The notes under the pieces were generated by a model. That model made no database searches. It had not been told where the DNA came from and worked only from the letters and a program-made list of their open reading frames with translations. Position numbers and translations under genes: made by a program. 64,000 nt of DNA from Caballeronia sp. M1242 (lineage in GTDB: Bacteria; Pseudomonadota; Gammaproteobacteria; Burkholderiales; Burkholderiaceae). Of the stretch, positions 7,342 to 16,903 are shown piece after piece. The DNA is taken from the NCBI RefSeq assembly GCF_017220215.1, contig NZ_CP071131.1, forward strand, positions 849,576 through 913,575. Direction: 5' to 3'. Each line of letters begins with the position of its first letter. The stretch's first letter is position 1.

Positions 7342-10167
7342 ATGACCAATATCGTGGTTCTTTCTGACGGTACCGGCAACAGTTCTGCCAAGGCGCAGCG
7401 CACTAACGTGTGGCGCATGTTCCAGGCGCTCGACCAGTCGGCCAGCGATCAGATCGCGTTCTACGACGACGGCGTCGGCACGTCGAGCAACAAGTATCTC
7501 GCGCTCGTCGGCGGTGCATTCGGCTACGGCCTCAAGCGCAACGTCATCGATCTCTATAAGTTCGTCTGCCGCAACTATCGGCCCGGCGACGACATCAGCG
7601 GGTTCGGCTTCAGCCGCGGCGCCTTCACGATCCGCGTGCTGGTCGGGCTGATCGATTCTGAAGGGTTGCTCGAGGCGACGTCCGAGGAGGACCTCGATCG
7701 CGACGCCCGCCGGGCTTATCGGCACTACCGGTCGGCTCGCTTCCCGTCGAAAAGTCCGATCGTCCGGGGCTTGCGGGCGCTGCGCGACGGCGTGCTGTGG
7801 GCGTCTGACCGCGTACAGCGGCGGCCGCACTATGCGCAGGTCGAGAAGCGCAGAAACATTCCGATCCGCTTCCTCGGCCTGTGGGACACCGTCTCCGCGT
7901 ACGGCGTGCCGATCCTGCCGCTCAAACGCGCGATCGACGCGACCATCTGGCCGATGATGTTCGGGGATCTCAAGCTGTCGCCGCATGTGAAGCGCGCGTG
8001 CCACGCACTGTCGCTCGACGACGAACGCTCGACATTCCATCCGCTGCTGTGGGATGAAACCGACGAGCCGCAGATCGGCGCCGCCCACGGCCGAATCGAG
8101 CCGGGACGCATTACGCAGGCATGGTTCCCCGGCGTGCACTGCAACGTCGGCGGCGGCTATCCCGAGGATCAGCTTTCGCTCGTTTCCCTGCACTGGATTC
8201 TCACCGAGGCCATCGCGGTGGGCATTCGCGTGCTGCCGTCGGCGCTGGCCGATGTCGTCGCGAATCAGTCGCCGTTCGCGCGTATCTACGATTCGCGCAA
8301 GGGGCTCGCGGGCGGCTATCCGTACCTGCCGCGGCTGGCGTTGCCCTGCGTGGCAAAGGGCGGCAAGCCGGTCTGGCCGATCGTGCACTGGAGCGTGCCG
8401 GTGCGCGTCGCGTTCGGCACCGACCGTTACGCACCCGTCGCGCTGCCCGAGAGTTTTCAGGTGCTGAGGCCCGACGGCACGCTCGAACCGGTCCCGGCGA
8501 ATCCGGGCGTCGCCGCGCCGCCACTGCTGCGCCCGGCGCAGGCCGCCGCGAAGCCAGCGAGCGAAGCGGCGCCGCGTCTCGAGGAGAATCAGGCGGCGCT
8601 TCGCCAGGCGCTCGACGTGCTCGAGGAGCGCGACCCCGTTGCGATGGGCCTTGCCTGGGACACGGTGTTCTGGCGTCGCGGCGCCTATCTCGCGACGCTC
8701 GTCATTTCGGCGCTGCTGATTCTGTTTCCCTGGCTCACGGGCGGCATCGAATGGCTGGAAAAGTGGCATGGCGGCGCGTTGAGCGGTTCGGATCCTGCGC
8801 AATGGGAAGCGGACGTGCTCAATACGGCGCTGACCTTCATCAAAGGCATGTTGCCGTCGTGGAGTTCTCCGTGGACGAGCGCGTTCGGCGCGCATTCCAG
8901 CGTCTTCGCGTTGACACTGCTCATCTGGCTCGCCTCGCTGCAGTTCGGCGGCGTGCTACGAAAGCGCGTGCATGACCGTGCCTGGCTCGCATGGCATCCG
9001 CAGCTTCGCACCACCTATCTCGACTGGCGCCGGCGGTCCGAGGCAGGCAGCCGCAACATGGTGCTGCTGGGCGGGGTGGTGTTCGCATTGGCTGGGGCGT
9101 TCGCATGGAGCAAGTTGGGAAACAAGAGCACGACCATGGAACTGACCGCGGTCGCCGTCGTGCTATTCGCGCTCGCGTCCTGGCGGCAGATGCGCGTCCG
9201 ACGGCTCGACAAAATTCACGGCGCCGTGCGCCGGCCCGAGGCTTCATCGAAGACGATGGCGCAGGCCATGAAAGGCGGTTTCGCGCTGAGCCTCGCGCGC
9301 AGGCTGCGCGAGAACGCCGCATTCTGTTACGTCTGCAAGAAGATCGAATGCGTGATCCTGCCAGGTGCCTGTCTGATGCTCGTGGGGCTGCTCGCCCTTG
9401 CCGTCGCGAATCGCGCGCTCTTCGACGGGCTGAGCGCGGTCGGCGAGGTGTGCAATTTCCAAAAGACCGTGGAGCCCGGAGCCGATCCCGGCAAGGCGAC
9501 CGGCGCCGCGTTCCGCACGCGGGACCTGTGCTGGGACTCCGGCGTGACGCTCGAGAAGGACGCGCGTTATGAAATCGTGCTCGTGACCGACGGCGACTGG
9601 CTAGACCGCAGCGAACGGGCGGACGTGGGCGGTTTTCCGACGAACACGCTCGCCCACTTTGCCGGGGCAGGGCTCAAGCGCTGGTGGTTCGAAGACTGGT
9701 TCAAGCCGATTGCGCGAATCGGCGACAAAGGGCACGACGAGTATGTGCTCGAGCCGGAAGCGCCTTTTGCATCTTATCGATATGCGAACGATCATCGCGC
9801 AGGCGGTGTGATCGCGGCGAGCTCGAAGCCGCCGCTCTGCGATGTCAGCGGCTCGCATCTTGAACCGCTGGGAAAGAACCAGGCCGCGTGCGTCGTGAGT
9901 GGCGATCCGACGCCCGCCGGCCGTAAGATTCTCGTCTCGCAGATCACCGCGAAGACGCAAGGGCGGCTCTATCTATATGTCAACGATGCGGTCGCGCCGA
10001 TCGCCTTCGATAAGCGCCGCTTCTACCGGAACAATCTCGGCTGCGCGCAGGTGATCGTCTCGCAGTTGATGGACGACCGCACGCGTCGACTCGTCGGACA
10101 GAGCTTGCCCTGTGCATCGGAGTTGGCTGCGGACGCTATCGTGCAGAACACGCCGGCGTCGCGGTAG
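7342..10167 (+). CDS. DUF2235 alpha/beta-hydrolase membrane protein (Tle1-like phospholipase domain)
   Basis: This is a 941-residue protein preceded by GGGAG. Residues 1-330 form a DUF2235 domain: MTNIVVLSDGTGNS at the N-terminus, YDDGVGT, and the nucleophile elbow GFSRGAF with S91, followed by LGLWDTVSAYG and FPGVHCNVGGGYPED, which supply candidate acid and histidine residues. This is the catalytic domain of Tle1-type phospholipase effectors. Behind it are about five hydrophobic segments near residues 446-470, 519-537, 571-590, 601-615 and 669-690, then a cysteine-containing soluble C-terminal domain. Many such proteins are stand-alone membrane hydrolases. No VgrG or immunity gene is adjacent, so secretion is unproven. 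Confidence 0.75.
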   Translation: MTNIVVLSDGTGNSSAKAQRTNVWRMFQALDQSASDQIAFYDDGVGTSSNKYLALVGGAFGYGLKRNVIDLYKFVCRNYRPGDDISGFGFSRGAFTIRVLVGLIDSEGLLEATSEEDLDRDARRAYRHYRSARFPSKSPIVRGLRALRDGVLWASDRVQRRPHYAQVEKRRNIPIRFLGLWDTVSAYGVPILPLKRAIDATIWPMMFGDLKLSPHVKRACHALSLDDERSTFHPLLWDETDEPQIGAAHGRIEPGRITQAWFPGVHCNVGGGYPEDQLSLVSLHWILTEAIAVGIRVLPSALADVVANQSPFARIYDSRKGLAGGYPYLPRLALPCVAKGGKPVWPIVHWSVPVRVAFGTDRYAPVALPESFQVLRPDGTLEPVPANPGVAAPPLLRPAQAAAKPASEAAPRLEENQAALRQALDVLEERDPVAMGLAWDTVFWRRGAYLATLVISALLILFPWLTGGIEWLEKWHGGALSGSDPAQWEADVLNTALTFIKGMLPSWSSPWTSAFGAHSSVFALTLLIWLASLQFGGVLRKRVHDRAWLAWHPQLRTTYLDWRRRSEAGSRNMVLLGGVVFALAGAFAWSKLGNKSTTMELTAVAVVLFALASWRQMRVRRLDKIHGAVRRPEASSKTMAQAMKGGFALSLARRLRENAAFCYVCKKIECVILPGACLMLVGLLALAVANRALFDGLSAVGEVCNFQKTVEPGADPGKATGAAFRTRDLCWDSGVTLEKDARYEIVLVTDGDWLDRSERADVGGFPTNTLAHFAGAGLKRWWFEDWFKPIARIGDKGHDEYVLEPEAPFASYRYANDHRAGGVIAASSKPPLCDVSGSHLEPLGKNQAACVVSGDPTPAGRKILVSQITAKTQGRLYLYVNDAVAPIAFDKRRFYRNNLGCAQVIVSQLMDDRTRRLVGQSLPCASELAADAIVQNTPASR

Positions 10168-10181
10168 CGCGCCACCGCGCG

Positions 10182-13100
10182 TCAGGCCGGCGTCTCGCAC
10201 AGCGACAGCAACCGCCGCGCTTGCGCCACGAGCGCGCAGTCGTGCTCTTCGGCGAAGCGGGCCACGACGTCCCCGAGACACGCGCTCGCTTCGTCGCGGC
10301 GTCCGGCCGTACGCAATGCGTCGGCCATCTCCATCGTCGCGCGCAGTTCGAGCAGCCGCAGGTTCTGCGCGCGCGCCTCGCCCGCCGCCGCGCGCAGCAA
10401 ATCGAGTGCAAGTTTCGGATCGGCGCCCGGGTCGGCTTTCTCGACGACGCCAGCCGCAAAGGCCAGATCGACGAGGCCGGTCCGCTGACCGGTGCGCAGG
10501 CTATCGGCGCGCGCGGCGGCGATGCACTGCCGCGCGTCGTCGTGGCGGCCGAGGTGCGCGAGCGCCTGCGCCCGCCACGCCTGCACGTAGGCGAGATCGT
10601 TGTGGCCGCCGTTGTTCGCGAGATGTTCGACCGCTTCCGTCAGTCGCGCGAGCGCGTTCGCGTACTGTCCTTCGGTCGCCGCCGCGACGCCCTCGTACAC
10701 CATCGCCCAGCCTTTCCAGAACGGCAGACGCTGCGTGTCGCACAGCTCGATGCAGCGGCGGCATAGCTCGCGCGCGGCGCCGATGTCGCCGGACTCGACG
10801 AACGGCCGGGCTCCGGCAGCCAGCGCCTGCGACAGCACGAACGGCTGCGCGAGCGCGTCGGCGTGATCGATCGCCATTCGCGCAAGCCACCGTGCCCGGC
10901 CGAAGCGCCCCGCCACCAGCTCGCAATAGCCCAGCCAGCAGCACGCGGTAACCTTGGCGTCGTTGAAGCGCCCGTAGCCGGTGGCGTGCGCGACGTCGTA
11001 AGTGTCGATCACGTACTGCAAGAGCTTGGCGCAGCGCTCGAACTGGGCTTGCTGATAGAGGATCGGGCCGACCGCCGCATAGGCGACGATTTTGCTGTCG
11101 GTGTCCTGCGTATTCGAGGCGAGCTCGATCAGCCGTTCCGATGTCGCAACGCACTTCGGCGAGTCCGCGGCGGCGTAAGCAAAATTATTGATGCCGACGA
11201 GCGCCAGCACGCGCAGCCGCTCCTGCGTCACGCCGTCGAGCAGCGCTTCGGCGCGCGTCCACAGCGCAGCGCATTCCTGGCACGCGTAACCCTTGAGCGC
11301 CCAGTGGCACGCCGCGCCCATCACCAGGAGCGCGACCTCGCAGTCCGCGCGCCGCGCCGGATTCGACTGCGCAACGAGCGCGAGCCCGGAATCGACATGC
11401 GCGAGCGCCTCGCGATGCCGGTATCGCGCCATCGCGACCCGGGTCGCCGAGATCCATTGCGCGAGCGCGTCGTCGGTTATGCCGGCGCGCGTCAGATGCA
11501 GCGCAAGCAGCTCGGGGCTCGCCTTGCCGCGCTCCGGAAACACTTCCGCGAGCGCCTTCGCGATGCGCGCATGGATGCGCACGCGCTGGCTCTTCAACAG
11601 ACTGTCGTAGGCGACATCGCCGACGAGCGCATGCTTGAAGCGGTATACCGCGTCTGCGCCGCCTCCGCGCCGAAAGACCAGCCCGCTCGCTTCGAGCGAT
11701 GCAAGCGCCTCCGCGAGCCTGGTACCGTCGACGGGCGCGATCGCGGCCAGCAGCGCATGGTCGAACTCGCGGCCGATGCACGCGCCGATCTGCGCGATCG
11801 TCTTGACCGGCGCGAGGTGGTCGAGCCGCGCCATCAGCGAGTCGTGCAGCGTAAACGGAATCGCGAGCGGCGCGGTGGGCCCGTTCGTCTCCCAGTGATC
11901 GCCGGCGTCGCGCAGCAGCCCGGCTTCGAGCACCGTCTGCGTCAGTTCCTCGACGAAGAGCGGAACGCCGTCGGCGCGTTCGAGGATCTGCTCCAGAACG
12001 TCGGGTGGCAGCGGCTTGACGGCGGTCAGCTCCGCCGCGATTTGCGCCCCCTGGCGCCTCGCGAGGCGGTTCAGATGCAGGAGCGTCACGTTGCCGTGCG
12101 CGGTCCACGCGGGCATGAATTCGGGGCGGCAGGTGATCAGCATCAGGATCGGCCAGTGCCGGATCCGGTCGATGAAGCGCGCGATCGTTTCGAGCGTGTC
12201 GGCGTCGGCCCACTGCGCATCCTCGAAAATGATGAGAAGCGGCTGTCCGCTCGACAGGCGGATAGGTTGTTCGACGAGCGCTTCGATGGTCACTTCGCGC
12301 AGCCGCTGCGGAGAATCCATGCGCGGCGGATAGCGGTCGGTCGGCAGCGAGAGCAGCGCGGCGAAGAGCGGCGCGACCTCGTCCCGCTCGCCGGGTTCGA
12401 GACGAAGCGCCGCTTCCAGCTTGTCGAGGCGCACATCGGGCGAGTCCTGGCGCTGGAAGCCGCTCATTTCGGACAGATGCCCGATGATCGGGTGGAAAGA
12501 CGACGTCGACTGGAACGGCGAGCATTGGTACAGCAGCGTGAGATGCTGCTCGCCGGCGAGCCGTTCGCGCAGAACGTGGGCAATGCGGCTCTTGCCGATG
12601 CCCGGCTCGCCCATGAGCAATACGGCCTGACCCTCGCCGTCGCGCGCGATCATCCAGCGCGAGACGAGCAGATCGACTTCGTGTTCACGGCCGACGAACG
12701 GCGTCGCGCGATTCGGGTGGAACGCGCTGTAGCGGCTTTCGCGGTGCGCGAGGCCCGCCACGCGCGAGAGATTGACCGGCGTGCTGATTCCCTTGAGTTC
12801 GTGCTCGCCGAGTTCTTCGAGCTCGAACGTGCCGCCGAGCAGGCGGCGCGTGCTCGGGGCAATGACGATTTCGTCGGGGCCCGCGTGGGCGCACAGGCGC
12901 GCGGCGAGATTGGGCGTCGCGCCGACGGCCGTATCGAAGGGCGACGATTCCTGGCCTTCGAGTTCGCCGACCACGACCGCGCCCGTTGCGACGCCGATAT
13001 GCACACGCAACGGCGCGCTGGCGGAGAGCCGGCCGACTTCCGCGACGATGTCGAGCGCGGCGCGCACCGCGCGCTCGGCGGCATCCTCGCGCGCCTGCGG

Positions 13101-13520
13101 GAATCCGAAGTAAATGAGCACGCCGTCGCCGAGATATTGCGCGACGTGTCCCTCGTAACGTGCGACGACACGCGCGCAGGTCTCCTGATAAATGCGCATG
13201 ACTTCGTGCAATTCTTCGGCGTCCAGGCGCTGCGCGAGTTCGGTGGAACCGGCGAGGTCGCAGAAAAGCACCGTGAGCTGACGCCGCTCCCCCGGCGGAC
13301 GATTCGACCGGGAAGGCGCAGGCGCCGGTCGGGCGGCTTCGCGTCGCGGATGGGAGAGGGCGTCGAGCAGGCGGCGGCGGTGGCCGAGCAGCACGCCGAG
13401 TTCGGCGAGATCGCGATCGCTCAGAAGCGGCAACGTTTCCAGGTCCACGCCATTGGCCTCGAAAACCGTCGCGTAACGTTCGAGGCCAAGTTCGCCAAGC
13501 AAGGTCGAAAGCGAATCCAT
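10182..13520 (-). CDS. SAM domain/class III adenylyl cyclase/AAA ATPase/TPR regulator
   Basis: This 1112-residue protein starts at ATG 13520, with AGAGGAG seven bases upstream; a longer in-frame start lacks a ribosome site. Residues 1-60 (LLGELGLERYATVFEANGVD) are a sterile-alpha-motif domain. Residues about 85-260 are a class III cyclase catalytic domain with the two metal aspartates in VLFCDLAGST and YLGDGVLIYFG, and the NLAARL asparagine/arginine segment. From about 290, FVGREHEVDLL and GEPGIGKSR mark an AAA/NB-ARC-like ATPase. The remainder is TPR-like helices. It probably makes cAMP or cGMP in response to a protein or ATP-dependent signal. The gene is divergent from a regulator that has a cyclic-nucleotide-binding domain. 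Confidence 0.85.
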   Translation of the reverse strand: MDSLSTLLGELGLERYATVFEANGVDLETLPLLSDRDLAELGVLLGHRRRLLDALSHPRREAARPAPAPSRSNRPPGERRQLTVLFCDLAGSTELAQRLDAEELHEVMRIYQETCARVVARYEGHVAQYLGDGVLIYFGFPQAREDAAERAVRAALDIVAEVGRLSASAPLRVHIGVATGAVVVGELEGQESSPFDTAVGATPNLAARLCAHAGPDEIVIAPSTRRLLGGTFELEELGEHELKGISTPVNLSRVAGLAHRESRYSAFHPNRATPFVGREHEVDLLVSRWMIARDGEGQAVLLMGEPGIGKSRIAHVLRERLAGEQHLTLLYQCSPFQSTSSFHPIIGHLSEMSGFQRQDSPDVRLDKLEAALRLEPGERDEVAPLFAALLSLPTDRYPPRMDSPQRLREVTIEALVEQPIRLSSGQPLLIIFEDAQWADADTLETIARFIDRIRHWPILMLITCRPEFMPAWTAHGNVTLLHLNRLARRQGAQIAAELTAVKPLPPDVLEQILERADGVPLFVEELTQTVLEAGLLRDAGDHWETNGPTAPLAIPFTLHDSLMARLDHLAPVKTIAQIGACIGREFDHALLAAIAPVDGTRLAEALASLEASGLVFRRGGGADAVYRFKHALVGDVAYDSLLKSQRVRIHARIAKALAEVFPERGKASPELLALHLTRAGITDDALAQWISATRVAMARYRHREALAHVDSGLALVAQSNPARRADCEVALLVMGAACHWALKGYACQECAALWTRAEALLDGVTQERLRVLALVGINNFAYAAADSPKCVATSERLIELASNTQDTDSKIVAYAAVGPILYQQAQFERCAKLLQYVIDTYDVAHATGYGRFNDAKVTACCWLGYCELVAGRFGRARWLARMAIDHADALAQPFVLSQALAAGARPFVESGDIGAARELCRRCIELCDTQRLPFWKGWAMVYEGVAAATEGQYANALARLTEAVEHLANNGGHNDLAYVQAWRAQALAHLGRHDDARQCIAAARADSLRTGQRTGLVDLAFAAGVVEKADPGADPKLALDLLRAAAGEARAQNLRLLELRATMEMADALRTAGRRDEASACLGDVVARFAEEHDCALVAQARRLLSLCETPA

Positions 13521-13842
13521 CACGCGACTCCTCTGTGCGAACGGGCGCGCGGGCCGTCGGCACGCTGCGACTCGCGCTTGCATCGGCGAGTCGATCCGAA
13601 AAGACGACCTGGCGCCAGCGCTCCGTCTGCCATATTAGATCATGGTGGATATGGACGCTTCCAACCAGTCATCCATGTGACGCGCGAAGCCAATTCGAGT
13701 AGCGCAACAGCGAGTGGCGCGGCGGACGATCGGTCACGCGAGCAGAAAGTTGAGTCGCGCTCTTTTGGCGTGTGACGTTTGCCGCGGTCGATGTTGTGAG
13801 GAAAGCTGAAACAACGGGCGTGGACGCGCGAGTCGGTATAGC

Positions 13843-14865
13843 ATGCATCGCATGTACATACTGCTCATCGGACCCGCGGGCCTGTTTCGCGACGGCGTTG
13901 CGGCGCTCTTGCGCGCATTCGTACCCGATGCGGACGTGCAACGGTGCGACCGGCTGCCCGCGGAGTGGCCTGACGGCCGCAAGCCCGACTGCATCGTGAT
14001 GGACGGCGACCGTCTGCGAGAGACGCGCGACGAGCTCGACGCCTTGCGCGGGCATGCACGCACCACGCCCGTGCTCGTGGTGCTCGGCGAGGCGAAGCGC
14101 GAGTATGTCGATGAGCTGGTCGCAGCGGGCGTCGCGGGATGCGTCGAGAAATCCGCGTCTGCAGAACTCCTTACCGGCGCGTTGAGTCTCGTGCTCGCGG
14201 GCGGCGTTTCGCTGCCGCGTTCGCTGCTCGCAGCAAGGCAGGACGCGCCGTCGACATTGTCGGCACGCGTGCCGGAGCCCAATCCGAACCTGCATCTGAC
14301 GCCGCGCCAACTCGACGTGCTCGCGCTCCTCGCGCGCGGACGCTCCAACAAGGCGATCGCGCGGGAGCTGGATGTCACCGAAGCCACGGTCAAGACTCAT
14401 CTGACGACAATCTTCAAGGCGCTCAATGTGTCGAGCCGTGGCGAGGCAAGCGCGGTCGCGGCGCGCATGGAAAAGATCCGCGACACGCAAGTCAGCCATG
14501 CGGTCAACGGCCATCTGCCGATCGCGCGGCTGCTCGGGAAGATGGAGCGCCAGCGCTTTCGCGCCGGCGAAGTGCTCTTTCGCAAGGGCGACCCGAGCGG
14601 CCAGATGTTCTACGTCGAATCGGGCGCCGTGCAGCTTTCGGAACTCGGCATCGAGTTAGGCGCGGGCGCGGTGCTCGGCGAGATTGGGCTCTTCACGCCT
14701 GAGCGCCGGCGCACGTCCACGGTGATTTGCAAGACCGATTGCGGAATGCGCACGGTTTCCGCCGACGAGGCCATTCGCCTGTACTATCAGGAGCCCGAAT
14801 TCGCGCTCTATCTGGTGCAACTCATCGCGGGTCGCCTGCAAGCCGACAAGGAACGGCGGCCCTAA
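13843..14865 (+). CDS. LuxR-type regulator with degenerate receiver and cyclic-nucleotide-binding domains
   Basis: This 340-residue protein has three parts. Residues 1-120 are receiver-like: a phospho-acceptor candidate D54 and a lysine in VEKSAS are present, but the usual acidic pair after strand 1 is replaced by IGPAG (9-13). Residues about 150-205 are a LuxR/GerE helix-turn-helix (LTPRQLDVLALLARG, ATVKTHLTTIFKAL). Residues about 225-335 are a CRP-like cyclic-nucleotide domain with GEIGLFTPERRRTST matching the phosphate-binding cassette. The domain order is unusual. Together with the divergent cyclase gene it suggests control by cAMP/cGMP rather than phosphorylation. No clear ribosome site precedes ATG 13843, and ATG 13852 is an alternative start. 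Confidence 0.75.
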   Translation: MHRMYILLIGPAGLFRDGVAALLRAFVPDADVQRCDRLPAEWPDGRKPDCIVMDGDRLRETRDELDALRGHARTTPVLVVLGEAKREYVDELVAAGVAGCVEKSASAELLTGALSLVLAGGVSLPRSLLAARQDAPSTLSARVPEPNPNLHLTPRQLDVLALLARGRSNKAIARELDVTEATVKTHLTTIFKALNVSSRGEASAVAARMEKIRDTQVSHAVNGHLPIARLLGKMERQRFRAGEVLFRKGDPSGQMFYVESGAVQLSELGIELGAGAVLGEIGLFTPERRRTSTVICKTDCGMRTVSADEAIRLYYQEPEFALYLVQLIAGRLQADKERRP

Positions 14866-14885
14866 GCGTTTCGCAATCGGAAACA

Positions 14886-14909
14886 TCGGCCGCGCGCAGC
14901 GGCGGCCGA
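14886..14909. terminator. Hairpin between convergent genes
   Basis: TCGGCCGC and GCGGCCGA form a perfect 8-bp stem around an 8-base loop. It sits between the stop of the LuxR-type gene (14865) and the stop of the convergent gene (14915). There is no long T tract, so it may act as a bidirectional but weak terminator. Confidence 0.45.
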
Positions 14910-14914
14910 AACCA

Positions 14915-15685
14915 TCATTCGTGCGCTTCGAGCCCGAGCAGGTTCAGCACGATCAGAATCGCGTCGCGATTTTCCGGCGTGATCTCGATGCCGAGCGTCT
15001 GATGTATCCATCGGCCGATCTTGGTGGCAGCGAAGCACGCCGGCGTCGCGTCTTTTTTCATCGTCACGCCGAGTTTGCGCGCGCGATAGTGATACGAAGG
15101 CACGTCATATCGATCGGCCATGCCCTTGAGGCCTCCTTTGCTTTCGCTGCTCGCGCCGAGGCTGCCTGCGAGGAGGAGCCGGTCGGGACCGTCGCAACTT
15201 GCGATGAACACGCGTGCGAATGCCCGCACCCGCTCCTCACTCAGCCCGAACTCGGCGAGCGTGGCATGCACCGGGTCGTCGGGCGCATGCGCGCGGGAGT
15301 CGACTTCAGCCTGCACGCCGTCGATCTCGAGCGACAGATTACGCTGCAGGCTCGCGCTGCGCAGGCAATCGATCAGAAAGCGACGGAAGTATGCGCAGAG
15401 CGCATGCGCTGTGGACGGCGCGCTCTCGGGCGACGCGTGCGACGGCCGCTGCTCGGCGTCGAGCCGCAAGACGCGCGAGAAGAAGAACTGCGAGATCAGC
15501 TCTTCCTTGTCTTCGTGCAAGCCGCGCAGTTCGGGCGGGTAGTAGGACTGCAGCGTGGTGAGCACCATCCTGTAGATATACCCGATCTCGATGTCGGAGA
15601 GTGTCGCCCGGCGATGCCAGAGATCGGCGAGGGTGCAACTTTCCCGCGCGAAGACGCCGGAGTCCTGATGGATCAGCACGTCCAT
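14915..15685 (-). CDS. Uncharacterised protein with weak sigma-factor-like layout
   Basis: This 256-residue protein starts at ATG 15685 with GAGG upstream; a longer in-frame start at 15721 has none. Residues about 35-110 (EELISQFFFSRVLRLD, then ALCAYFRRFLIDCLRSA) resemble the helices of sigma region 2, where an ECF factor would read DLxQExxLRVLR and LxxxxRNxxxDxxR. A later KGGLKGMADRYDVPSYHYRARKLG segment could be a helix-turn-helix like region 4. The similarity is by eye only and could be fortuitous. It is convergent with the LuxR-type gene. No signal peptide or catalytic motif is seen. Confidence 0.4.
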   Translation of the reverse strand: MDVLIHQDSGVFARESCTLADLWHRRATLSDIEIGYIYRMVLTTLQSYYPPELRGLHEDKEELISQFFFSRVLRLDAEQRPSHASPESAPSTAHALCAYFRRFLIDCLRSASLQRNLSLEIDGVQAEVDSRAHAPDDPVHATLAEFGLSEERVRAFARVFIASCDGPDRLLLAGSLGASSESKGGLKGMADRYDVPSYHYRARKLGVTMKKDATPACFAATKIGRWIHQTLGIEITPENRDAILIVLNLLGLEAHE

Positions 15686-16903
15686 GACTGCACCTCGTCG
15701 CATGAAACCGTGGTGCCGCAAGATGCGCGCATCACTGTGAAACCGGGCTTGTTCATGGCTCCTCCTCGGGAGACCGGTGCGCTGCCAGGCGAATGGCCCG
15801 CGGCGCTCGGCTTTGGAGCCGCGCGTGCGAGTCGGCGCTTACAAAAATAGTGGGAGGAGGGGACGCGTAAAATCGGCCGGACGGTCTACATCGAAAGTCG
15901 TAGAGGCGGTGGTACGAAACCGATCTGCGCGAGGCTACGAGCGCGTCGACAGTGCGCTGCAGCATCGATGCGTCGGGCACCGCGTCTAGTGACCATGAGT
16001 CGATCAGCTTCGCCTCGAATTCGGCGATCCATTGCATACCTTCATCGAAGGCAGCACGGTGCGGATCGCGGGCGGTGTCGGTAGCCACGTCGCAGAAAAC
16101 GCGGTGCCGTGCAGCGGCGTGCCTCGACGCTGCTCGCCCCCGAGCGCCAAGCACGCCAACCTAGAAGCGCGCGGTCACCTTACCGGCTCCGGACGCGACC
16201 CAGCGTGACACGCTCACATGCGAGTTCGCACTGAGGTAACTGCGGTGAATAAGTGCGCTCGTCGCGACCGCTGAAGCCGTCTAGCGGCAAAGAGTCGTCT
16301 GCGCGGCCGGCGTTACTGCGGCTTCGCGCGTGGAACGCACTTTTAGCGGGCGGCCGCGTTGCTGCGACACAGCAACGGCACACACGCCGGGCGAATGTTC
16401 GAAGGTAGGAGCCTCGCAGTTCGCCGACGTGAGATCGATCTTGTCGCGGAAGTAGCGTAACGTGCGGGCGGCGCTTTGACGGTGTGGTAGGCCTTCGAGA
16501 AACTCCTGAGTGGCCACAGGTTGCCGAGATCCACACGCGCGGCTGATGAACTTGTCGCGGCCGGTTCGCAAGGCGGTGTCGCGAGCGGCGTCCGTCGTAC
16601 TGGCGGGGCCGGCATTGATGCCCACCAAGCTCTTTCCCTTCAAAACTCGCCTGCGCGATTCGTCTCAGATCCGGAGCGGCGGAAGCGGCGACCTCTACGA
16701 CGATTCGTATCCCGAAGCGTTCGAGGAAGCCGCGCAAAAAATGCACGCGGCGCGCAACGAAAAGCACGGTAAGTCATTCGCGGCGGTCGCCCCGAACTCT
16801 GCTGCATAGCGCACATCGCCTTCGGAAGGTTTTCTCGAAGTTTTGACCAACCTGCTTTGGCAAACGGTGGTTACGCATCTCGCCGTTATCACAGGGGCAC
16901 GCC
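15686..16903. other. 1.2-kb stretch without a convincing gene
   Basis: Several short open frames exist. One on the minus strand (15753-16154) includes a protein-like segment DEGMQWIAEFEAKLIDSW. One on the plus strand (16510-16809) ends with a charged EEAAQKMHAARNEKHGK. None has a clear ribosome site, a recognisable family or support from neighbouring genes. The stretch may hold decayed genes. The last 60 bases must carry the promoter and ribosome site (CAGGGGC) of the membrane-protein gene at 16904. Confidence 0.4.

Noticed and set aside
7246..8895. 549-residue minus-strand frame opposite the DUF2235 gene
   Set aside because: Shadow frame; the plus strand has GFSRGAF and other family motifs.
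10863..13775. Long 970-residue open frame on the plus strand opposite the cyclase gene
   Set aside because: It is the antisense shadow of a high-GC gene with clear domains; its own product is Arg/Glu-rich with no family and no ribosome site.
15753..16154. 133-residue minus-strand frame
   Set aside because: A segment looks protein-like, but there is no ribosome site, no known family and the N-terminus is low-complexity; kept only as part of a gap description.
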